This document shows positions 22,487 through 34,674 of a DNA stretch of 64,000 nucleotides, piece by piece. This DNA is from Pratylenchus scribneri (lineage: Eukaryota; Nematoda; Chromadorea; Rhabditida; Pratylenchidae), in assembly GCA_030063045.1 (NCBI GenBank), contig JAQSEB010000059.1:4526001-4590000 (forward strand), written 5' to 3'. Position numbers and translations under genes: made by a program. Each line of letters starts with the position of its first letter. Positions within the stretch are counted from its first letter, which is position 1. Below the pieces are notes generated by a model, which saw nothing but the letters and a program-made list of their open reading frames with translations, made no database searches and was not told the origin of the DNA.

Positions 22487-25206
22487 TTAATGTTCACCTT
22501 CCTTCATAAATGTCAAAATATCCTTTTTTGTGATGATTCCCAGCAGCTATGAATTTAAAAGATTTGAAAATAAATTATAATATTATTATTTTACCTTTCC
22601 ATTTTTGGTCACTAACGTCGTTCTTAAACCAAGTTTTCGGAACATATCAATGACAGTCTCCATTGGAGTTTGGTCGGCTACTGCCATTGGTGCCTAAATA
22701 TTAATTTAATATTATTTTTGAATATAATTTTGTTCTCACCACATCCACAATGTGGCCTAATTGAAGTGGTGCCGGCGATCCGGGTTGTTCATCAAAATGA
22801 ATTGGCGATTGGTTTTCAATTGAGAATTGAATGGGCGAATTGGTGGTCACATATGGCTGAACTTTCCGTGCATTCCTCAAAACTGCATTTAAATCCATTC
22901 TAAAATGCAGATTAAAATATAATTTTTTAATTAGAATTTAATTTAACCTTGTGCAAAATCCGACCACCAACATTTCTTGTAAATCATTCACGACCGGAAA
23001 TCCATTGCAATTTGTCTCTCTGAGCAATGATTCCAAATCGCCGACGGTCATTCTGCCTCCTTTTTGCTCAATTACTCGCATTTCTCCGCTCGGTCTCATC
23101 ACTTGGGCCGCCACAGTGGAATATGGATATTCGCCTTTATTGTCCAAAAATGGATATCCATTCAGTTCAATATGAGCATCATAAATTCCCTAAAATATAT
23201 TTTTGATGATTATTTTTTGCGAATTTATTCAATTACCATTCGATAAATTGCATCGCCCACCCATTTTGCGAACATCACCGCTGCCATTGTGGGTACAATG
23301 AATTCCAGGCTGCCGGTCAATTCAAACATAATAACCACCAATGAGACGGTCATTCTTAATAATCAATTATTAAATAATTAATCAAAGTAATAAACCTGGT
23401 TACGCCTCCAAGGACGGCTGCGGCCCCGACCATTGCATATAGTCCAGGCATCGCACAATCACGGCCAATTTGACAGGCCCAAAGATCACTTTTTGGGTAA
23501 CTTTGTTGCAATGAATAGGTCAGCCCTTCCACTTTTATGCCCAATAATCGACCGGCGATTGCGCCCATTGCCAAACTTGGAACGAATAAACCGGATGGAA
23601 CTTTGACGCCAAAAGTGAAAATTGTGAAAAGTAATTTGGCAATCAAAGCCATAATTAATTGGAAAAATGCTGTCTAAATTATGCGATTATTATTGAATTT
23701 ATTTATTTCAAAAAATACATGTAATCCTTGGCCAAGATCGCCTGTATGATAATTATCGTCCACTTTGTCCACATTCATTCCATATGTTATATTTCGGTTA
23801 TAATCGCATAAATCTTGGCTATAATCCTCTGGCCCACATCGATCAAATAACTATTTAATTTCAATATATTAAAATAATAAAATTAATATTTAAACCTGTT
23901 TAATCAATGAACTAGCACTTTTTCGGGTGTACGGATTGAAGAATGAAATTGCAGCCGTAACGGCGCTGACCACCAAAACTTCATTGATTGGATTTTGTCC
24001 AAGCCATTGACTATTTTTCCGATAGGCGCACCATTTTATATTAGCCCTAAATAATTAATTTATATTAATATTTAAATAATTTTAATATTACCAAATAAAT
24101 AGACTGCCCAATAATCCGCCAAAAACGCCGAGTGCAGCGAATGGAATTAATTCCATGAATGTCCATCGCATTGAATAATCCACGTGGAATAATGAAGTTT
24201 GATCACTGCCAAATGGATTCACAAAACGTAAAACAACGCCGGCAACCAATGCACAGAAGAATGACCGCCACATCGTTTTCAATGGGAAATAATAGCTGGC
24301 CTCCTCAAGACTGAAAATATTTATTTATAAAATTAATAAATTCTCATTTATTTTATTTACCTGAACATAACACCGCCAATTGGTGCACCAAAAGCAACAG
24401 AAACACCGGCGGCAGCCGACGCACTCAATATTTCACGTTTTTTGGCTTCATTATGTCCGTATTTTGGGAAGAGGTATGAAAATATATTCCCAATGCAACA
24501 GGCCAAGTGAACCATTGGGCCCTCTTTGCCAAGACTCAATCCTTAATTAATTTGAGATTAAATTTATTTCATTTAATAAATAAACCGGATGCAGATGCAA
24601 GAATAAGACCGACTGATTTGATGACGAAAGTCCATTTTCCCAAATATCCTCGGATAACAAAACCGGACAAGATGCATTTGATCTCGGGAATACCTGAGCC
24701 ACATGCATATGGGGCAAATGTTCGGACCAAGGCAACGGCCAATCCGGCCAAACCAACTAAAATTAATTATATTTTCGGTAATATTTGATTGATTTACCTG
24801 CCCAAGAGACAAAAAACATAAAATTCATTATGGAATAAATCCAATCTTTTTCATAATAATGGAACATTTCTGGCCAAGTTGTCCAACTGCTGCAATCATT
24901 GTCCTTGTATGCACTGTCATTTGCGGACCAGCAGCAATGTTCTCGGTCTAGCCAAAATCGGTCGGCACAAATTCCATCCTTCAAATCGCTCATCCATCTT
25001 GCTCCAATGTCGATTACTCCGGCAATTGCGCCGGCGGCCACTCCCACTAAAAGCACGCATATCCATCCGCTTCCGGCATCCCATATTGCCAGCAAACTTC
25101 CAAGTGGAAAATCACGTTGGCCTTTGATGAATTTATGCCTTAGCCGGTCACGCGCCAAATCCCTCGGCCAATCGATTGTGTGAAAATCACCGTATTTACT
25201 GTACAT
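22487..25206 (-). CDS. CLC-3/4/5-type Cl-/H+ exchanger with two CBS domains
   Basis: The translation follows the CLC-3/4/5 subfamily from the N-terminal [12 protein letters not shown] motif to the last CBS domain. Signature loops are GSGIPEIK, the gating-glutamate motif GKEGPMVH and [17 protein letters not shown]. The luminal segment has the family's Cys/Trp-rich pattern (REHCCW). Two C-terminal CBS domains follow: [16 protein letters not shown] to TNCNGFPVV, and [20 protein letters not shown] to [13 protein letters not shown], then TAA. About eleven short introns are seen. These exchangers acidify or load chloride into endosomes; clh-5 is the expected C. elegans counterpart. It appears intact. 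Exon edges inside the membrane part were not all fixed. Confidence 0.93.
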
Positions 25207-25470
25207 TTAAGATGAATCTGAATTAATTTTAACAAAGTTGAAATAAAGTTGAAATGATTAAAAAAATAATGTAATCAAAATTAATAATGAATTGTATTTG
25301 TAATAAAATCGATCAAATATCTTTATTAAATATTGATAATTTATGGAAATTTTTGAAAATTTATCAATGTTTTGAGTTGACCATCTTTCTGTGTGCCATT
25401 GACGAGAACTTTTCAATATTATAATAAATAAATTCATTCGGTGTCAATTTATATAATTCCCTTTTCTTCT

Positions 25471-27455
25471 TCACCCAATGAGGATATGCGCGGGCAGAGG
25501 AATTCCCATAATTCTGAAATTATTTTTTTTATTGAATTTAAAGTAAAAAAGAATGAATTACTGAGCAAGAAGGTAAGTGGCAGATGAATTGAAAACATCC
25601 AAACTGTGCACCACATTGATCCATGGGGAATATTTAGCTGGGGCTTGAACACCGGAACGGAAAATTGAAAGGCGGAATTTTCGATCATCATCATCGTCAG
25701 TCGGCAGAAACTTTCCATGGCGGGAAACCATCAATTTGTCCAATTCTTTGAAAATAACCGATGTAACCGCCGAGCAATATTCAATATCCAAAAGTTTCAA
25801 ATTCTTAAAATTGATTAAAATTAAAGTTAGGAAATTATTTAAAAAAAAAACCTTGCAAGTTTTGATAACATGCAAAATTGAAATATCGGTTATTTGCTGG
25901 CATCGACTCAACACAAGTGACTTTAATAATTTAAATTAATAAATATTAAATAAATAATGAATATATTTTACCTTTAATTTTCCACGACTGACAATTTGAA
26001 TGAGATGATCGTCCGTAAGTGAACGTTGATTCGCCAAATTTAACTCCATCAAATTTGGAAGATTTGACAAATTTTGAAGGCCAATTTCGGTTAAATGACG
26101 GCTTGACAAAGCGAGGTTGAGAATTTCCAGTGATTTGCAACCCATCGAAATTGCGCGGACCACATCATTGTTGACGAGATAATTGTCCAGCAAATAAAGT
26201 TCCTTCAAATTCGTCAATTCGCCCAAAGAGATCAAACTAGGCTGACCATCATAAAATTCCGTACTAAAATTCATCAAATAAATATATTAAATAGGCTAAT
26301 TATTATACCTAAAGCATTCAGAGAAATGAAGACTAGTGAGACTAAAATGAAATGAAATATTAATTTAATTTTAAATAAATTACTTCTTGAGACTTTTGAA
26401 CATATCATTCAGATGAATTGTGGGAACCGTGTCAAATCTAAAAGGAAAATATGTTTAAAATATCCTTAAAATGGAACAAACTGGTGCAAAATTAATTTCT
26501 GAAGATTTTGGCAATTATTTTGAATTCCTCGAATCGCTTCAGTTTTAATGCGGAAACAGCTGGAAATATTCAATGTGAGCAATTTTGGTGGAATATCCGA
26601 AAATGAAGTCCCAGTAAGATGTTCGTTCTCGCTTAAGTCCAAATCCTCCAAAATTTGGCAACTGGTAAATAATGTTGACAATCCGCGTTCCATCAGTGTA
26701 TTCTAAAATTGAATTGAAATTATTTAAATAATTGTGTTTAATGGCAACCTTGAAAGAATGACGGAATGAAACTTTTTTCAGCTTTGGCAGATTGCGACCA
26801 ATTGAAGAAAGTGATGAATTTGTCAAGCGAATATATGATAAATCCTAAATAGTTTAGTTTGTATAAATATAAAAATGCATACCAGAGTATTCAAATTTGG
26901 AATATGCGCAAAAGAAGTACAAATTGAGTAATTCAAATTTTCATCAGAATGGAATGAGCTTAAGTCCAATTTCTTCAGATGACGATTAGAACGTTTCAAA
27001 ATGACCTCAATCTAAAGAAACTTAAGGAATTAATTATGAACTCTTTTTACAAACATGTTTGTTCGCAATTTCCGGTCTGAATTTCTTTTTGTCGTCATCG
27101 TCACCGAAAAGTTCCTCACAAGAAATTGTAGCCTGATTTTCCCAGCCAAATCCAAAAATATTGATTTTGCGCCATAAACGACACACTTTATCGGTACGAA
27201 GACGATCGATTGGTGTCAAATTGGAAAAAATACGTCCCTTAAATTTGATTTTTAGTGATTAAAAAATATAAGAAGACAAACTAATAGATGTGGTTGAAGA
27301 TTATTAATGTGGATTTTCATTTTCTGCACTTTCTCCTTCTTTGATTTTGTCATCTCGTCGGCATATTTAACTTTTTTTGGTTTTATTTTGGCAGGTTCAA
27401 TCTGTTTATCATCCTTCCCTCTTTTAACGGCCTTTCGCTTGCCCTGGTCACGCAT
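25471..27455 (-). CDS. F-box / leucine-rich repeat protein (FBXL type)
   Basis: The N-terminus is very basic (MRDQGKRKAVKRGKDDKQ). After a short intron comes an F-box-like stretch (RIFSNLTPIDRLRTDKVC, then RLWRKINIFGF), then a series of leucine-rich repeats of the AMN1/FBXL kind, for example LKKLDLSSF, LKKVSFRHS, LEDLDLSENEHLTG, LNISSCFRIK, LKELYLLDN, LEILNLALSSRHLTEIG and LKLLDIEYCSAVT. FBXL proteins are substrate receptors of SCF ubiquitin ligases; the substrate is unknown. About nine exons are split by short introns, most falling between repeats. The C-terminal end is uncertain: the last exon may stop at 25558 or splice on to about 25471. Confidence 0.8.
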
Positions 27456-28028
27456 TTTTCTAAAAAAAAATAAAATTAGTAATTGATGATTTAGTAATAA
27501 GTGATTCAATACCTAATAAATTGTTACTTCAAACATATTATCTAATCTCAATCTATAATCAATCGTATTATAAAAAGGATTAAAGTATAGGATTATGCTA
27601 CGACTTGTGATATAATTTTATTTAGGAATTTAGTTGAGATTCATATGTATAATTGTAATGTATGTTTTCTGGGGATAAGTCTTAAACTAAAAGGCGGATC
27701 GGTTTCAATTTAATGATAATGAATATTTGAGATGATAATGCTAATTGTTTGAATCGAATCGCGTTTGATTTCATCCTTCATCTCCATCCCCAAACCAAAA
27801 TCCTGAAAAACAGAAACCGAAAAAAATAAAAAATTATTAAAAACCGCAAGACATTCTATCCAAAAATGGAAAAATCAATATGATGATTGATGATTTTTTC
27901 AGAATTCGGATTTCGGTTTCAGAGACCAGAGTTTTAAACCCAGTTTTGAAAATTCGACAAAAACTATTAAATTAATTCCTATTAATCTATCTAAATTTAG
28001 AAAATATAATGAATTAATTGCATAAATA
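27456..28028. other. Divergent promoter interval
   Basis: AT-rich spacer between the minus-strand F-box gene and plus-strand OPA1 gene. No specific elements recognised. Confidence 0.55.
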
Positions 28029-31000
28029 ATGGCAGGACTTCTCAGGCACGCTTTAAAACTCAGATATTGGATTATCGGTGGAGCAGCAGCAGGAACTGTT
28101 ACTATTGGAAATGTAAAATTTAATAATTTAATGTAAATAAATTTTTTTTTAGTGGTATGATGATTTAAAAACACATTTACCCGACATTCCTGAGTGGGCA
28201 AAATATAAAAATTATTCTACAACATATGAACAATTCAAAACAAAATTACATACCTCGGATTTGCGTGAATATATGAAGAATTTGCATTCAAATTGGCAAA
28301 ATAAACTCGATGGTAACAAAGGTCTAATTTGGCCTAATTATTGGGCCTATAATCTGAATGTATTAGATGCTGATTCGCATAATCTCCAACAAACTGTCAT
28401 CGACGAAGGTTATTTTAAAAATTATCTTAAAAATAAACTAAAAAAAAACAGAATTCGAACATAAAAAAGCAACAATTGTTCCATATATAATGTCAATGCT
28501 TTCGAAAAAAGAAAACAAAGAAGAAAAGTTATCCGAGGTTACATTAAATACAAATATATTGGTATTATAGTAATTATTAAGATGACTGAAGAAGAGAGAA
28601 TACAAAAACTTCAAGATGATCTATTGAAAACGCAGGTAGAATTATGTTTAAGAAAACCCAATCCATTTGTTTATTTTCAGTTACAATATCAACGGGAATT
28701 GGAGCTACTCGAAAAAGAAAACAAAAATTTGAAGCAAAGATTACTCCTTAAGGATGCCGGAGAATTGAGAAGGCAAAAAAAGCTCAAAGTTATTTTAAAA
28801 ATGTATTTTTAGTAATCCTGACTTGAATTTAGCGTTCCCTCATTGAATTGTACTCAGAAATGTTGGACATTCTCATTGAATATGATGCATCTTATGGGGC
28901 TGCCGATAATCTTCCCAGGGTTGTGGTTGTTGGGGATCAATCTGCTGGCAAAACTTCTGTACTCGAAATGATTGCTCAGGCCAGAATATTTCCACGTGGT
29001 TCCGGTGAAATGATGACTAGGGCGCCTGTAAAGGTAAAATAAATTTCCGAATTTATTTAAAAAATGCAATTAAATCGTAGGTCACTCTCAGCGAAGGTCC
29101 ATATCATATTGCCCAATTTCGTGACAGTAACCGGGAGTTTGATTTGACAAAATCACAAGATCTAAGCCAATTGCGAAATGAAATTGAATTTCGGATGAGG
29201 AATTCATTGAAGGATGGAAGAACAGTCTCAAATGAAGTCATTTCATTAACAGTTAAAGGTATTCCGCACAAATTGCCAAAACTAATCAAATTATATTCAC
29301 AATTTAGGTCCATCTTTGCCCAGAATGGTTTTAGTTGATTTGCCCGGAATAATTTCGACGGTCACAACGGACATGGCTTTGGAGACCAAAGATGATATTG
29401 CCAAAATGTGCAAAACACATATGGAAAATCCAAATGCTATCATTTTGTGCATTCAAGGTCAAAAAATAAATTAAATTTGGGCAAATTAATCATTATTTAT
29501 TTTTTAGATGGTTCAGTGGACGCTGAACGCAGCAATGTGACTGATTTAGTGACAAATGTTGATCCAAATGGTCAAAGAACAATTCTTGTTTTGACAAAAG
29601 TGGATTTGGCAGAAAGAAATTTGACCAATCCGGACAGAATAAAGAAAATATTGGAAGGAAAATTATTCCCAATGAGAGCTTTGGGCTATTTTGCGGTGGT
29701 CACCGGAATGGGAACGAAAGATGCGAACATTGGTGATATCCGAAAATATGAGGAGGAATTCTTTGAAAATTCCAAATTATTCAGGTAAATTATCAAAAAT
29801 TGACATTAATTTCCAATTTATTCAGGGATGGAGTGTTAAAAGCCACTCAAATGACCACCCGGAATATGTCAATGGCCGTGTCCGATTGTTTTTGGCGAAT
29901 GGTGAGGGAATCCATTGAAACTCAGTCGGACGCATTCAGAGCGAGTCGATTTAATTTGGAAACGGAATGGAAGAATACATTTATGCACCAAAGGGATTTG
30001 ACCAGGGATGAACTCTTTGAAAAGGTTTTTTGTCCAAAAATAAATTAATATTGTGGATTTAGGCAAGAAGTGAAATATTGGACGAAGTTGTCAGTTTGTC
30101 GCAAGTCAGCGCCGATGAATGGGAACAAATGTTACGGATAAATTTGTGGAATTCAATTTCCTCTCAAGTTTTTGATCAAATTTTAATGCCGGCCTCATCA
30201 TCGGACAATGCCGGAACATTCAACACATTAATCGACATTAAATTAAAACATTGGGCCGAAAAGGAATTGGCAAATAAATCAATACAGGTTTCATACAAAA
30301 ATAATTAAAATTAAATTTAAATATTTTAGGTCGGCTGGGAAACACTTTCGCAAATATTTCGCCGCCACGTTGAAAGAAATAAAACAAAAAGACGAGCCGA
30401 AAGGGAAGATTTATTGGCGCCATTGAAAAATGCCGCCGTTGAGACGGCCATTTCCGAACATGATTGGGACCCAAAAGCATTGGATTATCTTCGGGTTATT
30501 CAATTGAATGCAATCGCCGATCAAATTGTGCCGGACAAAAGGGCATGGGAACAATCTTGCGAATTTATGGCCAAAACCGCCTTTGATCGGCTTCAGGAAT
30601 TAAACAAATTGATTGATGGTTTTATTTTTTATTATTATTTAGTATAAAATATATTTTAGATGCAAGAGGACCATCTTCAATGTACAATTGGCTAACATGG
30701 AATTATCAAACTTCGGAGCAGAAAATCAATCAAGCCGTCCAGGATGAACTTCGAAATATGTTAATTGCAAATCCGGTGAAATATTTTTGATTTTAAATTG
30801 AATTAATAACATTTAATTTTAGGAACATAAACAATCTCTGCTGGATGATGATTTTACGGTCATTCGCCGTAATTTGGAAATGAAGACAAAATTGGCAACC
30901 GCAGAAATAACAAATGAACAAATTTTAAAGCAATGGCGATTAATTTATAGACAACATTTCCTCGAACAAATTAACCAAGTAAAATTATAATTTTAATAAA

Positions 31001-31454
31001 AATAATATTATTTATTTTTTTTAGGCCAGTCGCGATTGTCAAAATTTCTATCAGAATTATAGACAAGGAATTCGTTTGGACACTGATTTGGACTGCCAAA
31101 CCGTTGTGTTCTTTTATCGAATTCACAAAATGATTGAACTCAGTTGCAATGCTCTCCGCCAACAAATTACAAATACGGAACAGAGAAGACTGGAAAGGGA
31201 AATCAAAGTTGGATTAAAATAATCAATTAATTAATTAATTATTTTATTGTTTTAAAGGAAATATTAAATGATTGGTCCCAGGATAATGAGAAGAAGAAAC
31301 AATATTTGACCGGAAGACAAGTTGAATTGGCAGAAGAATTGGGTATAAAATTAACAAATAATTCAATTAAATTTGCCTATTTTCAGCGCAAGTTCGTCAT
31401 ATCCAAGAAAAACTTGAACAATTCATCACTCAATTGCATCAGGAGAAGCCTTAA
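28029..31454 (+). CDS. eat-3: Mitochondrial dynamin-like GTPase OPA1/EAT-3
   Basis: The protein starts with a short basic segment ([12 protein letters not shown]), then a transmembrane stretch ([14 protein letters not shown]), a coiled coil and the dynamin GTPase domain: P-loop [30 protein letters not shown], the DLPG switch, and TKVDLAE (G4). The middle and GED-like C-terminal parts follow OPA1 closely ([37 protein letters not shown]). About 16 short introns were traced; one of about 135 bp (from 28315) looks open but breaks the homology. EAT-3/OPA1 fuses the inner mitochondrial membrane and shapes cristae. The targeting region is much shorter than in human OPA1, and a further upstream exon cannot be excluded. 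eIF3f follows 290 bp downstream. Confidence 0.94.
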
Positions 31455-31743
31455 ATGTCATTTTATTTTGCTCAACTAGTCCAGGAATTAGGATTAAATA
31501 TTAAATTTAATTAATCACAATTTGAATTATTCTTTGTGTTTCATCTCAATTTATGATCTAATTTCGAACCAGACAAATTTGCGGGCCTTTATTCCCTCAT
31601 TTCGATTGTGTTTTACCTAATTTTAATCGAATAAATATAATTAAATTAATTATTCATTCATTTTTGATTTGTTTAATTATCAAATAATTTTCTTTCTTTT
31701 TTAAAATTATTATTAAATTAATCCATATACTTTGAATAGAAGA

Positions 31744-32984
31744 ATGGCATCAAATCTCACTGTTAAAGTTCATCCGGTGGTTTATATGCAAATTGTTGAT
31801 GCATATGAACGAAAATCATCATCAAATATTGGAAAGACAGTTTCGACAACGCCACTTTCGACCCAAAAACAAGAACGAATGGAAAGTCGAGCATTGGGAA
31901 CATTGCTTGGTTTTTATGAGAAAAACATCGTTCAAGTTGGTTAAAATTTCATTTTACATTAATAAAACCAAATTAAAGGTGACAAATTGTTATGCAATTC
32001 CATTCCGCGAGGTTAATTAAAATATTTAAAAATATTTAATTTAAAATGATTTTCAGACCGGCGGTGAAACTCCGGAAATTAATGACAATTTCAATCGTTC
32101 AATGTTATTCATGTGCAAACGATCATCGCCAACAGAACAAATTGTTGGATGGTTTGTGAATATTTTTATTGATTTAATTAACAAATCAAAAATAGGTTTT
32201 TCACCGTCCCTGATCTGCCGGACAGCTGCCCTCATTATCAGACTTATTTCAATCAAATAATGGCCCAAGAAGCAACCAAAAAAGAATTACCGCCAGTTGT
32301 TTTGCTCACAATGGACACAACATTCAATGAAAATTCATCACAACGTCTTCCATTAAAGGCCTACACAGCGTTAGAATAAATAAATAATTATTTTTAAAAA
32401 TATTGGCAATTTTAGAAGAGATGCCGGAATTCCTGGAAAAGAGGCAAAACAGGCAAAAAATATTATTTGGAATATTCCAAATTAATATTCAATTTTAGGC
32501 GCATATTTTCTATCCATTGAATGTTGAAATGGATGCATTCCCTGGCGAGGCGGTTGCATTGAATTTCATCACGGTTAACGTTTTATTGTTTTTCATTAAT
32601 TTTGGTGATATTTTTGCAGAAAGGAATTGATTCGGAAAGACGCGAAATCCAATTCAACGGAGGGGAGGAACAATTGTTGGATTGCACCGAAGATTTATTG
32701 AAATGGTTGAAAGGAACATCGGCTTATGTCCAAAATGTGCTTTCCGGGAAGGAATCCGGCGACCCATTTGTTGGCCGCCAACTCATGGAAGTAATTTTTG
32801 GCTGATTTTGATTATTTTAATTCAACAATTTTCACAGATTATCAATTTGGCCAATACTCAATTAACAACAAACAAATTGGATAGTATGGCAAAACATTCT
32901 CTTCGCGATTATTTGATGGTTTCTTTGCTGGCAAGTTTGGCCAAAACCCAGCTCTCACTCCAAGAAAAGATTACATCATTATAA
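31744..32984 (+). CDS. eif-3.F: Translation initiation factor eIF3 subunit F (MPN domain)
   Basis: Exons 31744-31935, 31979-32011, 32057-32150, 32196 onward and three further exons give about 300 residues. The MPN domain runs from HPVVYMQIVDAYERK through ESRALGTLLGFYE, then NCYAIPFRE and EQIVGWFFTVPD. The metal-binding JAMM residues are absent, as expected for eIF3f. The C-terminal helical part includes LKWLKGTSAYVQNVLSGK and DYLMVSLLASLAKTQLSLQE. One intron needs a GC donor (AAACAG|GCAAAA near 32452), because the GT alternatives break the frame. eIF3f is part of the eIF3 scaffold on the 40S ribosome. Its position just downstream of eat-3 on the same strand suggests an operon. Confidence 0.94.
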
Positions 32985-33257
32985 AGACACAACTGATGAT
33001 GAATTTTGTTTCTTTTTTTTTCTGTTGCTCTATGATAAATTATGTGGATAAATGTTTTAATTTATTCAAGCTTTATTCATTCATAATATTCACAATTTTA
33101 CCAAACAAAACAATGATTGAGAAATACAATAGGTGGAAAAAACAAATATGATGGGAAATAACAATATAGAGGGATTGAAGGAAAATCACAGGAGGAAGGC
33201 AGCATAGTATTCATTCATCTTCGTTCATTCAATCAATTAATCCCATCGCTGCCATCA

Positions 33258-34674
33258 TCATTTGCTTTTATCCGAGAACATATCCTGCAAAAAAATAAGA
33301 TTATTTGATTGAATGTTAAATGTCATAAAAACTCCTCACCTTTATTGTAGGATACGGATCATCAATGATGTTTTTCTTTAGGTTCTGCTCCTTGATGTCT
33401 TTCTGAAAAATAGGAAATTTATTTGGGGTAAATTCAATCATATTCAAACCGCTTTTTTTCCGAGGGTGAAGGTTTTCGGCAGGGGTTCGGCACTCAAATT
33501 CTGCTGCTGTAATTAATATTGGGGCAAATTATTCGATTCCAATTCATCCCCTATTAGACTTACATCCAGTGTTGTCCAAACGTCCTCGTCATTCGTCCCG
33601 TCCTCGTCTTCGTCCTCGTCTCGTCTCAAAAAAAAAGACGAAAAGACGAGACGAATGACGAGGGGTAAAAAAGGCCAAGACGAAAGACGAGACGAATGAC
33701 GAGGGGTAAAAAAGGCCGAGACGAGAGACGAGACGAATGACGAGGAGTAAAAAAGGCCGGGACGAGAGACGAGACGAATGACGAGAGGGAAAAGGGGCAT
33801 GACGAGAAAAAGACGAAAAAATGAACAAAATGACGAAAAAGGACGCAAAAATCAACGAAATGACGAGAAAATGACGAAAAAAATTAACAAAATGACGAGA
33901 AAAAGACGAAAAATGAGACGATTTTTAACGTTTTTTCGTCTTCGTCCTTGTCTCAGAGACGAAATGACGAGACGAATGACGAGGGGTAAAAAAGGCCAAG
34001 ACGAAGGACGAGACGAATGACGAGGGGGTAAAAAAGGCCAAGACGAAGGACGAGACGAATGACGAGGGGTAAAAAAGGCCAAGACGAAGGACGAGACGAA
34101 TGACGAGGGGGTAAAAAAGGCCAAGACGAGGACGAGACGAATGACGAGAAATTTGACATTTGGACAACACTGCTTACATCATCCGATTTGTTCACTGCAG
34201 TTTTAACCGCCGGTGCATTTTTTGTGTTTGCCACTTGAGATCGTCGCATATGGACCCTGCAAAATAATAAAGTATTTTTGTAATGAATGTTTTTATCGTC
34301 ACTCACCCGCAAGTCAAGGAGTCGACCGGCGCAGCCAATGGCACATTATCCTGTTGTTCAAAGTCGTCCTCGCTTGATCTTATTCCGCCTTTCTTCGCTC
34401 CACCTTGATTTTGATTGCTGGACGGATGTGACGGACTCGTTTTCGGTTTGCTTGATAAGCGGGTGTTCGGAGCCTGGAAAATAAAATTTGAAGGTGGTCG
34501 AAATTATATCGGAAAATGTAAACCAACCTTTGTGACGACGCCACTTTTTTTCTTCTTTTGGCATTGGCTTCGGCAACAGCATTGGAGCAGCAGCAAAGTG
34601 ATGGATAAAGTCAATGTAGCAATCAGCAGGGAACCAGTGGCAGTTGACGAGCAAATTTGAGAAAAGTGCAGCAT
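33258..34674 (-). CDS. Small single-pass membrane protein, function unknown
   Basis: Six exons give about 180 residues. Exon 1 (from 34674) encodes a hydrophobic anchor and a Cys-rich edge (LLLLQCCCRSQCQKKKK). A Ser/Lys/Pro-rich tail follows, then short exons ending in KDIKEQNLKKNIIDDPYPTIK split from DMFSDKSK and TGA. The last exons look conserved-like (DPYPTIK), but I do not know the family. A hAT-type MITE sits exactly at the exon 3 donor site: the donor GATGTAAG is present on both sides of it, and splicing with the first copy removes the element cleanly (phase 0 into QQNLSAEPLPK). The domain layout resembles that of the gene at 1648-2533. Confidence 0.6.
33567..34172. mobile_element. hAT-like MITE made of GACGAG-type repeats
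   Basis: A 606-bp element has 14-bp terminal inverted repeats CAGTGTTGTCCAAA at 33567-33580 and 34159-34172. It is flanked by an exact 8-bp direct repeat CTTACATC (33559-33566 and 34173-34180). The 8-bp duplication and CAGTG ends fit the hAT superfamily. Inside are a fold-back near 33585-33645 and about eight copies of a subterminal unit like GACGAGACGAATGACGAGG followed by GTAAAAAAGGCC. There is no transposase frame; overlapping Ser/Arg-rich frames are artefacts. Confidence 0.88.

Noticed and set aside
33513..34312. Several Ser/Arg/Phe-rich frames (SSRPSSWPF repeats)
   Set aside because: They are frames through the GACGAG repeats of the hAT-like MITE and have no independent support.
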